From assembly GCA_017550315.1 (NCBI GenBank), contig JAFZPN010000035.1, forward strand, positions 1-32,993: a stretch of 32,993 bases of DNA. The letters run 5' to 3'. The notes under the pieces are model-generated. The model did not search any database. It was given only the letters and a program-made list of their open reading frames with translations, and had not been told where the DNA came from. Each line of letters starts with the position of its first letter. The stretch's first letter is position 1. The stretch comes from Clostridia bacterium (GTDB taxonomy: Bacteria; Bacillota; Clostridia; Oscillospirales; CAG-272). The position numbers and the translations under genes were made by a program. Of the stretch, positions 8,090-16,788 are shown in pieces.

Positions 8090-10405
8090 TTATTGGTGTT
8101 CGGCGAGCCAGATCGACACGCGGGACTGGATCTTCTTCGCACAGTCTTCGGCAGACCCGACACCGCCGAGGTAAGCGGAGATCTCTTCCTGTATAATGGC
8201 GGCGATCTCTTCATGGACGGATAGGGTATAGGGATAGCCGCAGCGGTTGTCGAGATAATCCATGATGAAGGCGGCGTCCGCTTCCGTGAACTCCGTGACG
8301 ATCCCGGGCTTATCCAGCGTCGAGGTGGTGATCGGGTGATCGGGATCCTTCTCCCCGACCACCTCCCAGCCGTCGAAATAGAAGGTGAAGACACTGTCGC
8401 GGTATTCCTCCGCTTTCCACTCGAAGTCCGTTTTCAGAACGGGCAGGCTGTCCCCCGGAAAACCGTCCGGATCGATGATGAGCGAGCGGATCACGTCCCA
8501 CGCGATCTCCGGGTTTTCGCAGAAGGAGGTCATGATGCAGACATCCCAGACGGTGATCGGCTGTCTCCCGTTTTCTGACGATACCGGCTGCCCGATCAGT
8601 CTGTAATCCTTCGTCCCGAATTCGATCTCCAGCGAGAGGAATTGGTTGAGGCTGTGGAACCACTTGTTCTTCAGCGCGACGCCTCCCGTCCAGTAGAACT
8701 GGTACTGCTCCTCCCTGCCGAGCCCACTCAGGGGATTCTGCGGCAGGCTGCGGGCTTCCTTCGCCGTGGCCGGAAGGGATTTCAGAAACGTGAGATACCG
8801 GATGAAGACGGGATCGGTGAAGTCGCAGGTCCCCGACTCCGCATCGATGAACGCCCCATATCCCTCCGATCCGAACAGCAGCCGCGCGGCATTCTCCTGC
8901 GCAAGCTCATCCATCAGGAACCTGTCGGACGGCAGGGAGGCGGCGTAATCCAGAAAGTCTTCCACCGTCCAGCTTGTCCGGTCCGCGTATTTCCCGAGCA
9001 GTTCCGCGGCCGAGAGGACGGAGCGGATCTCGTAGTCCCGCGCCAGTCCCCAGAGCCGCCCGTCCTTGTCGGAGAGCGTCCGCCGTACGCATCCGAAGAG
9101 GTTCTCGTCGTTCACGAGCGCGTCGTTTTTCGTGTAGGTCCCGAGGTCGACATAGAGACCGGACCGGACTGCCTGCTCGATATAGGGCTCGTCGATCATG
9201 CCGACGAGGATATCCGGGCGATACAGCCCCGTCACGAGGTCCATCGCCAGCTTTTTCCTTGCCGTGCCGATATCCCCGTCTCCGGCGGTATCGATATAAT
9301 CGCGGGTCACGATCTGCACGTCCGGATGCTCCGCGTTGTATCTCAGGATCTTCTCATTGAACATCGACATAAACGAACCGACGTGGGCAAGCTCGATGAC
9401 CGTCTTCTCACCGGGATCGTAGTCCTTCGCCCGCCGGTACAGCAGGGGGATCCTGTATCCGTCCTCATCCGCTTTCGAGAAAAACATCGTATTCTCATCC
9501 AAAACGCAGAACAGGGACGCGAGATAGAGCCGCGAGGAGGAACAATCCAGCAGCTGTTCCGTGCGGAGTTCTCCGTCAAACAGACCGTCCGCGCACCAGA
9601 CGCCGCCGCTTGTCGCGTAGTACGCCTCGTGATCCTCGCCGAACTGAAAGGCCGTGATCCCGTCGGGAAGGGCTGTACGATCCGAGAAGTCTTTCCCTGC
9701 GGGATCGATTTTCATCAGAACAGTGCCGTCTCCGGTGTTTACACAAGCAACTGCCGCGCCGTCCCCGTCCGTGCACAGGGCGAAGATCGGATCCTGGGAC
9801 GTCAGGGAGAACAGCGGGAGAAATCCGTCGCCGAAGCAGACGATTTCGTTGTCCGACGCGGCATAGATCCTGCCCGCTCCGTCGATCGCAACAAAGGAGA
9901 CGGCGAAGAACGGATCGCGATCGGCGAGGGCAAAGCAGTCCGTCAGCCCGCCGCTTCTGTCCGTTTCTCCGGCGGACGGGCGGAAGGTGTTCAGAGCATA
10001 TTCCTTCTGCCGGTCGGTTTCGGACCAGTTCACGCTCAGGAAGGCAAAAACGTCGTCCCGGATCGCCCCGCCGATGATGTTCTCCCCTTCCGTTACGGGG
10101 ACGGGGATATCCTCTGTCACGGATTCCGCGCCTGTGGTGAGGAGATGAAACTCCGTCCGTTCGTCTGCGTCCCGCTCGGCGAGGAAGGTGAGAAGGCCGC
10201 TCTCCCGGTCGTACCGCGGCGTCACGGTGCGGACAAGACGGTATTCCGCGGGAAACGGTACGGACTCGCCGAGATAAACCGACGGCGCGGCCGCCTCCGT
10301 CTTCTGTACGACGGGATCATTCAGAACGGTCTGCTGTTTCTTTCCGCATCCGGTCAGAAGAAGCGGGATCAACAAATAAATCAGAAAGCGTTTCCGTGTT
10401 TTCAT
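8090..10405 (-). CDS. Large lipoprotein: beta-rich N-terminal region plus solute-binding domain
   Basis: 771 residues. Lipoprotein signal with lipobox LLLTGC (Cys20). Residues about 45-325 are beta-rich with propeller-like repeats (VAIDGAGRIYAASDNEIVCF; TDGDGAAVACVNTGDGTVLM). From about 334 (KTVIELAHVGSF, then ILRYNAEHPDVQIVTRDY) it is an extracellular solute-binding domain, ending in the family signature AEDCAKKIQSRVSIWLAEH. An ordinary solute-binding protein has 430-500 residues, so the N-terminal 310 are an extra module. RBS GGGGAGG with nine-base spacing to the ATG at 10405. A TATAAA stands at 10446-10451 but no clear -35. It is the downstream-most of three paralogues. Ligand unknown; no permease or ATPase adjoins. 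Confidence 0.88.
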   Translation of the reverse strand: MKTRKRFLIYLLIPLLLTGCGKKQQTVLNDPVVQKTEAAAPSVYLGESVPFPAEYRLVRTVTPRYDRESGLLTFLAERDADERTEFHLLTTGAESVTEDIPVPVTEGENIIGGAIRDDVFAFLSVNWSETDRQKEYALNTFRPSAGETDRSGGLTDCFALADRDPFFAVSFVAIDGAGRIYAASDNEIVCFGDGFLPLFSLTSQDPIFALCTDGDGAAVACVNTGDGTVLMKIDPAGKDFSDRTALPDGITAFQFGEDHEAYYATSGGVWCADGLFDGELRTEQLLDCSSSRLYLASLFCVLDENTMFFSKADEDGYRIPLLYRRAKDYDPGEKTVIELAHVGSFMSMFNEKILRYNAEHPDVQIVTRDYIDTAGDGDIGTARKKLAMDLVTGLYRPDILVGMIDEPYIEQAVRSGLYVDLGTYTKNDALVNDENLFGCVRRTLSDKDGRLWGLARDYEIRSVLSAAELLGKYADRTSWTVEDFLDYAASLPSDRFLMDELAQENAARLLFGSEGYGAFIDAESGTCDFTDPVFIRYLTFLKSLPATAKEARSLPQNPLSGLGREEQYQFYWTGGVALKNKWFHSLNQFLSLEIEFGTKDYRLIGQPVSSENGRQPITVWDVCIMTSFCENPEIAWDVIRSLIIDPDGFPGDSLPVLKTDFEWKAEEYRDSVFTFYFDGWEVVGEKDPDHPITTSTLDKPGIVTEFTEADAAFIMDYLDNRCGYPYTLSVHEEIAAIIQEEISAYLGGVGSAEDCAKKIQSRVSIWLAEHQ

Positions 10406-10540
10406 ACTCGTAAGCCTCCCCGATACAAAATTCGAGACTCTCTATTTTATAAAACGGAGCAGGCATGCCTATTTGTGAAGGTGTTTCAATCTTTCTCAAA
10501 AATTTTGGATATGTAATGGTTAATGAAAACGCACGATGAG

Positions 10541-10567
10541 AAAACTGCCTTTACGCGAGGCGGTTTT
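10541..10567 (-). terminator. Terminator of the middle lipoprotein
   Basis: AAAACTGCCT (10541-10550) pairs with AGGCGGTTTT (10558-10567), allowing one G-T pair. The hairpin and the six bases between it and the stop codon resemble the terminator at 8059-8084. Confidence 0.75.
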
Positions 10568-10572
10568 CGGTT

Positions 10573-12837
10573 TTATTGGTGCTCAGCGAGCCATATCGAC
10601 ACGCGGGATTGAATCTTTTTTGCGCAGTCTTCCGCGGTGCCGACGCCGGCGTAGTAGGCAGACGCTTCTTCCGTTACGATATCCAGAACGGGCTCCGGCG
10701 TGATGCCGAGGATGGGGGAGCCGCCCTCGTCGAACAGCCGGATCAGACGGTCATAATACTCCTCGCCCATCGTGTCTGCGAGCGGCTGTCCGTCCTCCTC
10801 TTCGGCCATTTTCACAAGAGCTGGCTTCCACGCGAAGATCGGGATGGGACGCGCGGAGTTCCGGTAGAGCTCCGGCATGAACAGCGTTTTGAGAAAATCA
10901 AAGCAGACGTCGGGGTATTCGGTGAAGGATGTGATCATCCAGAGATTGTCGGCAAAAAACCGCGTGCCGCTGCCATCCTCCGCCGGATATCCGATCGGTA
11001 CGCCGCCCCCGGAGTCTTCCTCCTCCCAGACCGCTTTGATCTCATGGTAATTCTGCCACGAGAAGGTGTATTCCATCCGGAAGAGCAGCTTCCCGCTCCG
11101 GAAGGCGTCCTGTTCAAATGTCGCCTCGTCGATGGCGGTGACACGTTTCCATTCCTCGAAATCCGCCGGGACCGATTTCATGTACTTCATGAAACGGATG
11201 AAGAGATCCGAATCGAACGAAGCGTTTCCGTCCCTGACAAACGGGCCGAAGCCGTCTTTCAGATACGGCAGAAAGCCGATCTGCCGCGACTGCCGGAACA
11301 TCACGTCCACGCCGTCGGGCAAATCTTCGACACAATCCAAAAACTCGTCGAGGGACCAGGTTCCCTTTGCCCGGCAATCCTCGGACAGGTACGTCGGATT
11401 CGCCACCAGCGTCTGTACATAGAAATTCGTCGTGATGCCCCACATGCCGCCCTCTCCGTCGTCGAACATGCGCGGCACGCATCCGAAGAGGCTGTCCGTA
11501 TTGACGGTATCGTCCGCGGCAAGGAGGGGCGCGAGGTCAAGATAAAGCCGACGGCCCGTGAGATAGCGGGCGGCCGACCTCTCCGAAAGGCTGATACGGG
11601 GCGTGGCAGTGAAGATCATATCCGGGCGGAAGCCGTTGTTTGCCATGTCGAAACAGAGCTTCGCTTCTCCGCCGTACGGATCCTCCTCCGTCGTAGCGTC
11701 GCTGTAATCCGCGACCTGGATGTTCACCTCCGGATGGTCGCGGTTGTAATCCCGCAAGGCGGACACCGCGCCAGGAAGCAGAGGCGTCGTAACGGCGACG
11801 GTCAGCGTGGGGATGTATTCCGTCCGATCCGTCCGGGCGCACAGAAGCGGAGAGGCATTCCGGTCCCCGTCAAATTCCACCGCGAGCAGAAGATCGTCCC
11901 GCAGCATGAGGGCTGGATAGAATCCCGCGCGGCTGCCCAGAAAGTCGAGACGCCCGCACAGTTCCCGGATGCCCGACGCGTCGAGATCGAGGAGCTTGTC
12001 CTCGTACAGTTTGCCGTTTTCCGCCTCACGCACGCCCCAGATCCCTTCGCTGTCACAGCAAAGGAAGAGGTACTCCCCGCCCGCGGAGGCAAGCAGGGAC
12101 CGCGGACTGTGCGACGAGCGGACAAAGAAGACAGGATCGCCGATGCGCCGTTCCTCTATCCGCATCGCATAGTATCCGTTTTTGTCTCCGGCATACGCCC
12201 AGACAGAGCCGTCCGACCCCGGCGCCATCGAGAGGATGGGCGAGCGGAATTCCGTCGTAAACTGCACGGCCAGGGAGGAATCCATCGCGATGAGGGTCGT
12301 GCCGTCGGTGCAATAGATCGTTCCCGCGGCGTCCGCTGTCAGGTGAGCGAGCGGCGCGGGCAGCATGCTGCCGATCTCCTGTGTATGTGTGACCTGACCG
12401 CTTGCGCGGTCGATCCTGTGGATCACGCATTGATCCCGGGATTCGTCCGTTGTGTACAGGGCATCGGAAGTCAGAATGCCGTGATCGGGAAATGCGGCCT
12501 CTCCCGGCAACGACAGCGTTGTTTCGGATAAAAGCTCTCCTCCATAAGAGAGTTCGCGAATCGAGACGGATGCGTTTTCCCACCCTTCCGCGGCATTTTG
12601 CAGGTTCACAAAAAGGACCGAAATCCGCTCTCCGTCCGTGGCGGGCAGGATGTACGGAAGCATGATGTCGCCTTCGCCCACGGCCACCTTCTGCTGTGAA
12701 AAGCGAAATGCCTCCCCGGCCGTATCTTCGGCAGCGCCATCCCCCGGAGAAGTCTGCGCTTTTCGGCACGAGCAGAACAGCGCGAAAAAGGCCAGCAGCA
12801 AAAGCATGATTCTCATCTTCCCTGTTCCGGATTTCAT
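10573..12837 (-). CDS. Large lipoprotein: beta-rich N-terminal region plus solute-binding domain
   Basis: 754 residues from the ATG at 12835-12837, chosen for its GGAGGT five bases upstream and the lipoprotein signal that follows (FALFCSC, lipid Cys24); earlier in-frame ATGs lie at or before the promoter. Residues about 45-335 are beta-rich (TADAAGTIYCTDGTTLIAMD; PGSDGSVWAYAGDKNGYYAM). From about 342 (YIPTLTVAVTTPLLPG, then NRDHPEVNIQVADY) comes the solute-binding domain, ending AEDCAKKIQSRVSIWLAEHQ. The last 65 coding bases before the stop are almost identical to those of the upstream paralogue, although the rest of the proteins has diverged widely. A vegetative promoter at 12880-12908 serves it. 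Ligand unknown. Confidence 0.88.
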   Translation of the reverse strand: MKSGTGKMRIMLLLLAFFALFCSCRKAQTSPGDGAAEDTAGEAFRFSQQKVAVGEGDIMLPYILPATDGERISVLFVNLQNAAEGWENASVSIRELSYGGELLSETTLSLPGEAAFPDHGILTSDALYTTDESRDQCVIHRIDRASGQVTHTQEIGSMLPAPLAHLTADAAGTIYCTDGTTLIAMDSSLAVQFTTEFRSPILSMAPGSDGSVWAYAGDKNGYYAMRIEERRIGDPVFFVRSSHSPRSLLASAGGEYLFLCCDSEGIWGVREAENGKLYEDKLLDLDASGIRELCGRLDFLGSRAGFYPALMLRDDLLLAVEFDGDRNASPLLCARTDRTEYIPTLTVAVTTPLLPGAVSALRDYNRDHPEVNIQVADYSDATTEEDPYGGEAKLCFDMANNGFRPDMIFTATPRISLSERSAARYLTGRRLYLDLAPLLAADDTVNTDSLFGCVPRMFDDGEGGMWGITTNFYVQTLVANPTYLSEDCRAKGTWSLDEFLDCVEDLPDGVDVMFRQSRQIGFLPYLKDGFGPFVRDGNASFDSDLFIRFMKYMKSVPADFEEWKRVTAIDEATFEQDAFRSGKLLFRMEYTFSWQNYHEIKAVWEEEDSGGGVPIGYPAEDGSGTRFFADNLWMITSFTEYPDVCFDFLKTLFMPELYRNSARPIPIFAWKPALVKMAEEEDGQPLADTMGEEYYDRLIRLFDEGGSPILGITPEPVLDIVTEEASAYYAGVGTAEDCAKKIQSRVSIWLAEHQ

Positions 12838-12879
12838 CCCGCACCTCCCGGATTCTGTTTCGTTTACTCTCATAATCCT

Positions 12880-12908
12880 ATCATACCACATTTTCCGAAC
12901 GATGTCAA
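12880..12908 (-). promoter_or_regulatory. Vegetative promoter of the middle lipoprotein
   Basis: TTGACA (12903-12908), 17-base spacer, TATGAT (12880-12885) on the minus strand. It sits in the short gap next to the stop codon of the upstream paralogue (12912). The -35 begins 66 bases upstream of the start codon at 12837. Confidence 0.85.
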
Positions 12909-12911
12909 TGC

Positions 12912-15188
12912 TCAGCGATGCTCTGCCAGCCATATCGACACGCGGGACTGAATCTTTTTTGCGCAGTCTTCCGCGGTGCCGACGCCGGCGTAAAATGCGG
13001 AGGTCTCTTCCAGAACGATGTCCGACACCTCCTCAGGGACCATGTCGATCCGCGGCGTCCCAGCGATGGTGTCCATCAGCCCGATTAGCCGCTCAACGTC
13101 GTCCTCGCCGAGTCTGCACACATATCCCGGCTCGTTCAAGTCCTCTGCCGTTCCCTTCTCAATTCCTGTAGAGAACACCAAGACATGATCGACCTTCGTC
13201 TCTTCCATGAGCGCTTCTCGCAAGAGGTCTTTCCGCACGGGGAGCGTTTTTCCGGAGTCCTGATTCAATTCCTGACAAATCCATTCCCATGCGAGGGAGG
13301 GGGCTTTGCAAGAGGATGTCATGAGATAGCAGTGTCTTGCCGTGAGGGGTGTGCCGTTGCGACCTTGTGCCGGATAACCGATCATGACCCAATTCTTTGT
13401 CCCGAATGTGGTTTCAAGACGCGAAAGCCCGTTTACGGCAGACATGCTGAAATGCGAGAGCGCAACACGGTTATTGTAGAAGTAATCGTACCGTTCCGCC
13501 CCGTCCGCCCGGCCAAGCTGCGAAACACTTACGTATTCTGTCCGATCTGTCGGGAGTGAGCTTGTAAAATTCAGAAATCGGACAAACAGCGGGCTGTCAA
13601 ACGAACAGACGCCGGTTTTCTGATCGAGAAAGACGCCGAGCACCTCTCTCCAGCTGTTGCCGGAAAAGGAGGTTCTTGTCAGATTGTCCTGCAGAAAAAC
13701 GTCCTCCGGAAGGTTTCCGGCAAAATCAAGATATTCCGCGAGAGTCCATCCGGATTCTCCGCGACCGGCATAAGTTCCGAGCATTTCTTCCGTGGAAAGG
13801 AGCGTCTCGAACGAAAAGCACGACGTGATGCCCCACATGCCGCCGTTCTCCGAGGCGAAATACCGTTGGACCGCGCCGATGATATTGTCCCGGTTCACGG
13901 TATCGTCCGTATCGAGAAACGGCGAAAGATCTTTGAGAAGACCGCTGTTTAACATCGTGAGCACCACCTCGTCCTGCGGAGACATGAGGATCAGGTCCGG
14001 TTCATAGAGTCCGTTCTGCATCTCCGTCATGAGCTTCCGCATTCCGCCGTCAGGGTTCTCCTTCGTGTTGTATTCCGTGTAGTCCTTGAGGATCAGGCGA
14101 GCATCAGCGTGATCCTGATTGAACGCCGCAATGCTGTTCTTCAAGAGCCGCGTTTCCATGTATTGATCCGCGCCGAGAACATCCGCGATCTCAAGAGTTA
14201 CGATCTCGTCGAGCGTGATATCGTTCCCCTGTTTATACAGCACGGGCCAGGAATCGGACCGGGAATCCCGATCCATGTCTTCATAGAAGAGGAAGTCTCC
14301 GTCTTCGGTCATCCCCCAAAGCCTGACGTTACTCGCGGCAACGTCGGAATTCGCATAGTCCATGAGAAGCGTCCGCGCAAATCCCTCTTCCGTTTCTGTC
14401 ACGCCGTACAGCCCGTCCGCAGACGCGTATCCGAACAGATAGCCGTCCGGAAAGAAGACCGCGAATACGCGCTCGCCGAGGCTGATCGTTCGGGCGGCCT
14501 TTTTGTTGTCCTTCTTCCAGATCTGCACGCCGTCGGATGTCGGGCTCCACACCGTTCCGTCCGGTGCCGGAAAAAAACCGTTCGCCGATCCGTTCAGCGT
14601 GTTGATGCGGAGAAAGTCGGAATCGAGCACGAGGATTTCGTTCGGCGCGGCAAGCCAGGTATTCCCTTCCGCGTCAACGGCTAGCGCCAGGATTCCTTCG
14701 ACAGTTCCGTTCTGATAAAGAGGGGACAGATCCTCGCTCGTACGCGTCATACCGGTATCGGCATCGAAAACGGAGAGACAGCAGCTCCTCCTGTCTCCGT
14801 CCCGGATCGTGAAGTAATAGAAAAGGTTGTCCCGGATTGCGCCGCGGAAATACTGTCCATCCGTAAGCGGAACGTCCGTCGTCTTCACAACGCCCTCACC
14901 GAGGCGTAGCTGGATGAACCGGCCGGTATCAGGGGTGACCGGATCATAAGCAAAGCAGTGCAGTGTTTTTGCGTCGGGATCATAGTAAGGCACAGTCGTG
15001 CCTGCGATCATGAGATCCTCATCCGTGTACGTACAGCGGATAAAAACGCCCGTGAGCAGGTCGGTCTTCTCCTCTGGCTGCTGTTCCGAAGCCCCGTTTT
15101 TGTGACAGGAAACCAGCAGAGGAAGGAGGAAGAGGATGGGCAGAAGCAGAAGGAAAACCCTTCTCTCTCGTCTGTCAAATTTCATCAT
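12912..15188 (-). CDS. Large lipoprotein: beta-rich N-terminal region plus solute-binding domain
   Basis: 758 residues. The N-terminus MMKFDRRERR leads into a hydrophobic stretch and the lipobox PLLVSC (Cys28). Residues about 45-325 are beta-rich (ALAVDAEGNTWLAAPNEILV; PAPDGTVWSPTSDGVQIW). From about 330 (TLEIADVLGADQYMETRLL, then NQDHADARLILKDY) it is a solute-binding domain that ends AEDCAKKIQSRVSIWLAEHR. GAGG lies eight bases before the first ATG. Codon use is slightly more AT-rich than in its neighbours. Its upstream region holds an ECF-type promoter element (15297-15331) shared with the sigma gene at 24055 and a weakened copy of the sister gene's vegetative promoter. No terminator separates it from the next lipoprotein, so some read-through is likely. 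Confidence 0.88.
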   Translation of the reverse strand: MMKFDRRERRVFLLLLPILFLLPLLVSCHKNGASEQQPEEKTDLLTGVFIRCTYTDEDLMIAGTTVPYYDPDAKTLHCFAYDPVTPDTGRFIQLRLGEGVVKTTDVPLTDGQYFRGAIRDNLFYYFTIRDGDRRSCCLSVFDADTGMTRTSEDLSPLYQNGTVEGILALAVDAEGNTWLAAPNEILVLDSDFLRINTLNGSANGFFPAPDGTVWSPTSDGVQIWKKDNKKAARTISLGERVFAVFFPDGYLFGYASADGLYGVTETEEGFARTLLMDYANSDVAASNVRLWGMTEDGDFLFYEDMDRDSRSDSWPVLYKQGNDITLDEIVTLEIADVLGADQYMETRLLKNSIAAFNQDHADARLILKDYTEYNTKENPDGGMRKLMTEMQNGLYEPDLILMSPQDEVVLTMLNSGLLKDLSPFLDTDDTVNRDNIIGAVQRYFASENGGMWGITSCFSFETLLSTEEMLGTYAGRGESGWTLAEYLDFAGNLPEDVFLQDNLTRTSFSGNSWREVLGVFLDQKTGVCSFDSPLFVRFLNFTSSLPTDRTEYVSVSQLGRADGAERYDYFYNNRVALSHFSMSAVNGLSRLETTFGTKNWVMIGYPAQGRNGTPLTARHCYLMTSSCKAPSLAWEWICQELNQDSGKTLPVRKDLLREALMEETKVDHVLVFSTGIEKGTAEDLNEPGYVCRLGEDDVERLIGLMDTIAGTPRIDMVPEEVSDIVLEETSAFYAGVGTAEDCAKKIQSRVSIWLAEHR

Positions 15189-15230
15189 GGTCCCGGCCTC
15201 TGTTTTTGCTTGGTTTGTTCATGCGGTTTT

Positions 15231-15259
15231 ATCACGCCGCGCTTTCCTGTAGATGTCAA
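15231..15259 (-). promoter_or_regulatory. Weakened vegetative promoter, homologous to 12880-12908
   Basis: TTGACA (15254-15259) lies in the same ten-base context (gatgtcaatg on the plus strand) and starts at the same 66-base distance from the start codon as the box at 12903-12908. At 17 bases the -10 reads CGTGAT instead of TATGAT, so the two most important -10 bases are lost. It is probably weak or dead. Confidence 0.5.
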
Positions 15260-15296
15260 TGGTTTTGCCCTCCTGATTCAGCTATTGCGGTTTCAC

Positions 15297-15331
15297 CTCT
15301 TAAAGACGTAAAAACGGGCAGAATATTTCGC
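15297..15331 (-). promoter_or_regulatory. ECF-type promoter element (copy A)
   Basis: On the minus strand GCGAAA (15326-15331) is followed by GTTTTTACGTC, ending with CGTC at 15305-15308. The 35-base block is identical at 29 positions to 24094-24128 upstream of the ECF sigma gene. GAAA/CGTC with a spacer of about 16 is the usual form of ECF promoters. It points into the lipoprotein at 15188. The rest of 15189-15503 holds the boxes at 15231-15259, three more GCGAAA hexamers at 15357-15410 and a terminator, but no gene that I can support. Confidence 0.75.
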
Positions 15332-15462
15332 GCGAATTGTTAAGAAAGTGTAAATCTTTCGCGTTTTGCGCTTTTTCAGCGGATTATACGGTTGTTTTCG
15401 CGTTTTTCGCCTCTGCTTTCATCCCGGACAGGCGAGACGGTATGTTTCAAACAAATGGAAAA

Positions 15463-15483
15463 CCCGCCGAAGGATCCGACGGG
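15463..15483 (-). terminator. Terminator of the six-gene operon
   Basis: On the minus strand CCCGTCG pairs with CGGCGGG around a seven-base loop (15463-15483), followed by TTTT, 21 bases after the stop codon at 15504. Confidence 0.8.
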
Positions 15484-15503
15484 CTTTTGTTGATGCGGTT
15501 GGC

Positions 15504-16748
15504 TTATGCCTGTTTTTCCGCGGTGAGGATCACGGCGGCGTAGGGCGGGAGGGTGACGCGGAGACGGTCTCCGACGACCTCCACCTCACAGCCGTCCGTG
15601 CTCGCGGCGTAAGAGATCTCGTATCCCTCGGCGAAATCGACCGTCAGGGTGCGGGACATGCCCTCTCCCGTAAACGCCGAATCCGATACGTCGGCGAGGA
15701 AGAGCGCGCGTCCGTCGCCTTCCCGGGCTGTCATCTCGCCCGCGAGGAACAGCCCGCCGTCCTCCGGCTTCACCTCGGTGAACACCGGATCGGCGTAGGT
15801 ATCGGCGATCTCCACGCCGGAGGCGGAGGCGGGTTCGTCCGGCCGGCCGAGGAAGACCGTGCGGACGTTCCGATGCGCCATGTACGGCTCTTCCAGCCGG
15901 CGGACTTCCGCGTTGACGGCTTTGAGCTTTTCGTACTGCTCGGTCTTGTTGCCCTCTTTATCGAGAACCTCGTTGTGCCACCATCCGGCGGTCCAGCAGG
16001 CCCAGTTCAGCGAGACCGCGCCGAACGCGAGGCAGGAGAACGCCTGATGTCGGAGCATGTCCTCGGAGAGCCAGACATCCGGCTTGCTCGAATTGACCTG
16101 GATCACCATCCAGAAGTCACGCCCGTCCGCGCGGCACGCATTCGCCGCGATGCGGAGGTTGTCGTAGAGCTTCGCCGTCCCCGCCGCGAATTCGTAGTTG
16201 TCGAGGCAGAGGTAGTCGGTCTTCACCTCTTCGATGTAGCGGTCGATGTACGCCTGATAGGTCGGCGTCCCGAGCTGGGAGCGGACCTGATTCGACGAGT
16301 TCTCCGCAACCGAGGCATAGTTCGGGTAGAGGTTGAGGTAGATGAGCTTGCCCGGGAAGAGCTCCTCGGCGAGCTTGATCAGCCGGCCGTAATGCGGGTA
16401 ATCGAGCGCGCTCGGCTCATCCCCGGCGTCGATGCCCCAGATCGCGGGGTGATCGACGAACTTCGCCGCGGCTTCGCGGACTCTCTCGAGCGGGATCGCC
16501 TCTTCCATCTTCCCCGCGTTGTCGCCGTCGCCTCCCCACCATCCGGGGAGAATGCCCGTCGCCACAACGCCGATGCCGTATTTCGCGCAGTTGTCGAGCA
16601 GTTCCGGGTCGGCGGGCGCGGCGGTCAGAAAGTCGATGCCGCACTCCTTCATCTCGCGGACATGCACCTCGTCGCGGGCATACTTGTCGATGCAGTAGGT
16701 CCCGATGTTCAAACGTGTGCGGTCAAATCTGGTCTCTCGTTTTTCCAT
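15504..16748 (-). CDS. TIM-barrel glycoside-hydrolase-like protein
   Basis: 414 residues from the ATG at 16746-16748, which has AGGAGG five bases upstream. The sequence follows a TIM-barrel pattern: IGTYCIDKYARDEVHVREMK, WWGGDGDNAG, then WGIDAGDEPSALDYP with a likely acid/base glutamate at 111, YLNLYPNYASV, DYLCLDNYEF, and a small C-terminal beta domain (residues about 340-414) ending LPPYAAVILTAEK. The DEP and NLYP elements are typical of a broad class of poorly characterised glycosidases related to family 42-like enzymes. No signal peptide is present, so it should be cytoplasmic. It is last in the phosphoesterase-ThuA operon, after a 40-base gap. Substrate unknown. Confidence 0.75.
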   Translation of the reverse strand: MEKRETRFDRTRLNIGTYCIDKYARDEVHVREMKECGIDFLTAAPADPELLDNCAKYGIGVVATGILPGWWGGDGDNAGKMEEAIPLERVREAAAKFVDHPAIWGIDAGDEPSALDYPHYGRLIKLAEELFPGKLIYLNLYPNYASVAENSSNQVRSQLGTPTYQAYIDRYIEEVKTDYLCLDNYEFAAGTAKLYDNLRIAANACRADGRDFWMVIQVNSSKPDVWLSEDMLRHQAFSCLAFGAVSLNWACWTAGWWHNEVLDKEGNKTEQYEKLKAVNAEVRRLEEPYMAHRNVRTVFLGRPDEPASASGVEIADTYADPVFTEVKPEDGGLFLAGEMTAREGDGRALFLADVSDSAFTGEGMSRTLTVDFAEGYEISYAASTDGCEVEVVGDRLRVTLPPYAAVILTAEKQA

Positions 16749-16788
16749 GATGTCCTCCTTTGGCGGATATGGCAGAATTTGTTCGGAT

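Noticed and set aside
10461-10470. Perfect ten-base palindrome AGGCATGCCT upstream of a lipoprotein gene
   Set aside because: It is short, occurs once, and is not placed next to a clear promoter, so an operator cannot be supported.
8642-10516. Long open frame (over 600 codons) on the plus strand opposite the lipoprotein at 8090-10405, and similar ones opposite iorAB, the MATE gene, the glycosidase-like gene and the 10573 lipoprotein
   Set aside because: They are by-products of GC-rich codon use; they lack RBSs and promoters and read as low-complexity Arg/Asp/Gly/Val-rich sequence, while the opposite strand encodes recognisable families.
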